Shown here piece by piece: positions 62,262 through 64,000 of a stretch of 64,000 bases of DNA; position 1 is the first letter of the stretch, and every line of letters begins with the position of its first letter. The translations under genes and the position numbers were made by a program. A model generated the notes under the pieces. It was given only the letters and a program-made list of their open reading frames with translations, made no database searches and was not told the origin of the DNA. This stretch comes from Pantoea sp. CCBC3-3-1 (GTDB taxonomy: Bacteria; Pseudomonadota; Gammaproteobacteria; Enterobacterales; Enterobacteriaceae), in NCBI RefSeq assembly GCF_007981265.1, contig NZ_CP034363.1, positions 248,001-312,000 on the forward strand, in the 5' to 3' direction.

Positions 62262-64000
62262 TTATGAAGGGGCGACGTTTTTTTCAGGCGTGTTCTGGAG
62301 AAAAAGCGGCTTCCTGACATTTTCAGCGGCACGCTTACCGGCAAGAAAAGCATGATCGGAATTATAATATTCCCACTCGCTGTAGCGTCCCGACAGATGA
62401 ATATCCTGCGTCAGCAGCCACTGACGAATAAGCGCAACGTTGGTTTGACGCTGATGATCGTAAACCACATAGGCATAAGGCATATCAACCTGACTGGCCG
62501 TGAGAATACTGTCGTCTGCCCGAATGATGCCAACCTTAATACACTCCTGCACGCAGCGAGCGATTAACGCCTCTCCCTCCAGCAGAAGTGGATAGTCAGC
62601 GGAGTAGGTTATTTCACATGTCAGGCCAAAGCCGTTTTTGGGATTGTTAAACGGGCTGGCATTGCCTTGCAGAAAGATACGGTGGAAGAGCGTATCGCCA
62701 GGATAATAAATCCAGTGCTTATCACTAATATTGGCACGGCCGATACCGAGATTCACGCAGCATACCGACACATGGCGTAAACCTTTTGCTGCGGCCTGCA
62801 CATTGCGCGGTACGTCGTCTCCCATCAGCTTAATTAACTCGGGCAGTGGCATCGTATTAATTAGCTGTTCATAGCGATAGTGGCGGCCATCAGCAAGGAT
62901 AGCGAGATGCTTTTGCGGCACAATTTTCGCGACCTGGGCATTTGTTTCCAGCCGACATTGCAGATGAGGTAAAAAACCGGACATTAAAGCCTGAAATCCC
63001 CCGCGTAAGGGATAACCGAACTGTGCATTTGGCCCAATGGGTTTCGCCAGTGGTTCAAGCGCACCCGCAATAATTTGTTCCAGATCCGGTAGCGGCACGC
63101 GCCCACCCAGCCAGGAGGTTTCCATTTCAGAGAGCGGGAGTTTCCAGAGTTTATTGTTATAAGGAAGTGCAAAGTGACGGGCGATTCCTTTGCCCCATGT
63201 ACGCAGAATAAAATGTTCAAAACTTTCCGATGTTTCTTTCTGCATTTCAGTAACGTGACAGGCGTCATCGGGCACCGATCCATCCGCACAGCAGTCACGA
63301 TGGCTGGTACGGCGAAGATCTTTCGTCAAAGCATGATTGAGCGGGACGGTTTGCGCTTCGGTTTCGCCATAGCGGGCTTCTATCGCGCCAAGAATACACT
63401 CTTTAATCACCTCTGCTGGCAGGCCGTACAGCGCAGACTGAAAAGGATAGCGAGTATAAATGCCTTCGTTATATATCCAGGCTTCGCGTTCCTGCCAGTG
63501 CAGGTTTTCTCCCAGCAGTTTTTGATACAGCGCCAACACATACGGGTCCTGAGAAAACATAATGTGGCCAGCGTAGTCGAAGGTGAATCCCTGGTTCTCC
63601 ACTGAGCGACACCAGCCGCCCGGCGTGGCATTTTTTTCCAGCACCACTGCGCCTTCGCCATAGTGATAGCCCGCGCTTAAGCCGGTCGGTCCGGCACCAA
63701 CGATTAAACATTCTACCCGTTCGGCATTTTCTGTTTGCGTCACAGACCAGTCCGTCACGGGCGCGATCGGCGCTGGTGCAACGGCAATCACGTCAGAATT
63801 TCTTACCGCCGCCTGAGCCATGAGGTTATGCATCTGGTCTGCCGTATGTTCCCACGAGGTGGCTGCCACTCTGGCCTTCATCTGTTCGATCAGTTCCTCT
63901 TTGGCTGCTGTTGGCATGTTCAGCGCTGCCTCGCAGGCTTCTGCAAAGGCTGCTGGATCGCCAGCAATGCTGACCAAATGTGCATAATGTCTGACCACAT
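62262..64000 (-). CDS. FAD-dependent oxidoreductase with glycosyltransferase-like N-terminal tail, 5' end outside window
   Basis: At least 578 residues, open to the right edge, so the N-terminus is missing. From about residue 95 of the visible part an FAD/NAD Rossmann motif (CLIVGAGPTGLSAGYHYGEGAVVLEKN) begins a domain like UDP-galactopyranose mutase and protoporphyrinogen-oxidase-type proteins (PLRGGFQALMSGFLPHL, EWEYYNSDHAFLAGKRAAENV near the end). The visible first 75 residues (HYAHLVSIAGDPAAFAEACEAALN...) look like the tail of a GT-B glycosyltransferase, suggesting a fusion for surface-polysaccharide synthesis. It converges on bluF with a 36-bp gap. The substrate is unknown and the fusion needs the upstream sequence. 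Confidence 0.7.
   Translation of the reverse strand, partial: VVRHYAHLVSIAGDPAAFAEACEAALNMPTAAKEELIEQMKARVAATSWEHTADQMHNLMAQAAVRNSDVIAVAPAPIAPVTDWSVTQTENAERVECLIVGAGPTGLSAGYHYGEGAVVLEKNATPGGWCRSVENQGFTFDYAGHIMFSQDPYVLALYQKLLGENLHWQEREAWIYNEGIYTRYPFQSALYGLPAEVIKECILGAIEARYGETEAQTVPLNHALTKDLRRTSHRDCCADGSVPDDACHVTEMQKETSESFEHFILRTWGKGIARHFALPYNNKLWKLPLSEMETSWLGGRVPLPDLEQIIAGALEPLAKPIGPNAQFGYPLRGGFQALMSGFLPHLQCRLETNAQVAKIVPQKHLAILADGRHYRYEQLINTMPLPELIKLMGDDVPRNVQAAAKGLRHVSVCCVNLGIGRANISDKHWIYYPGDTLFHRIFLQGNASPFNNPKNGFGLTCEITYSADYPLLLEGEALIARCVQECIKVGIIRADDSILTASQVDMPYAYVVYDHQRQTNVALIRQWLLTQDIHLSGRYSEWEYYNSDHAFLAGKRAAENVRKPLFLQNTPEKNVAPS

Overview
The window is a chromosomal segment of an enterobacterium, most probably a member of the Erwiniaceae (Erwinia or Pantoea). 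The basis is its close protein-level match to Escherichia coli along a conserved backbone (purHD, rrn operon, metA, metH, yjbB, lysC, pgi, yjbEFGH, psiE, ubiCA, plsB, dgkA, lexA, dinF, yjbJ, zur, dusA, pspG, qorA, dnaB, tyrB, yjbQ, yjbR, uvrA, ssb), a 16S rRNA of Erwinia/Pantoea type, and a gene pair (tandem hilA/hilB dioxygenases) first described in Pantoea ananatis. The genus cannot be fixed from reading alone. No CRISPR array, insertion sequence, prophage or plasmid backbone was seen.

Layout. 1-2.7 kb: purD (cut by the window edge) and purH on the minus strand with a PurR-type operator. 3-8.45 kb: a complete ribosomal operon with two promoters, two boxA sites, 16S, tRNA-Glu(TTC), 23S, 5S and a terminator. 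8.7-16.2 kb: metA with tandem met boxes, edd-eda (Entner-Doudoroff) with a GntR-type operator, and B12-dependent metH; E. coli has aceBAK-iclR where edd-eda sits here. 16.3-23.7 kb: transporters (yjbB, a PanS-like symporter, aqpZ, a CPA-type antiporter) around lysC, which has a lysine riboswitch with an enlarged arm. 23.9-30.1 kb: pgi, then the exopolysaccharide-type operon yjbEFGH behind a long leader containing a clear RcsAB box. 30.4-38.7 kb: psiE, ubiC-ubiA, plsB/dgkA (divergent), lexA-dinF with double SOS boxes, yjbJ and zur. 39.2-41.5 kb: an orphan TraF-like outer-membrane protein and dusA.

The most interesting region is 41.6-48.7 kb. A divergent LysR gene faces a six-gene minus-strand operon: an AapJ-type amino-acid-binding protein lacking a signal peptide, two 2-oxoglutarate/Fe(II) dioxygenases in tandem (hilA, hilB), a short-chain dehydrogenase, an ATP-grasp ligase and an MFS exporter. 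The parts fit a pathway that hydroxylates a free branched-chain amino acid twice, oxidises it, couples it to a second amino acid and exports the product. hilA and hilB have a biochemical precedent; the product and the cytoplasmic binding protein do not, to my knowledge.

48.8-64 kb: pspG with a sigma-54 promoter, qorA, dnaB, an Lrp-type regulator and a YitT-type membrane protein (E. coli has alr here), tyrB, yjbQ, yjbR, a zinc alcohol dehydrogenase, the divergent uvrA/ssb pair with an SOS box, a BLUF-EAL photoreceptor, and the 3' part of a protein that appears to join a glycosyltransferase tail to an FAD-dependent oxidoreductase.

Between genes there are three diverged copies of an ~85-bp palindromic repeat (17.9, 30.15 and 32.4 kb) and one elaborate palindromic element between yjbJ and zur.
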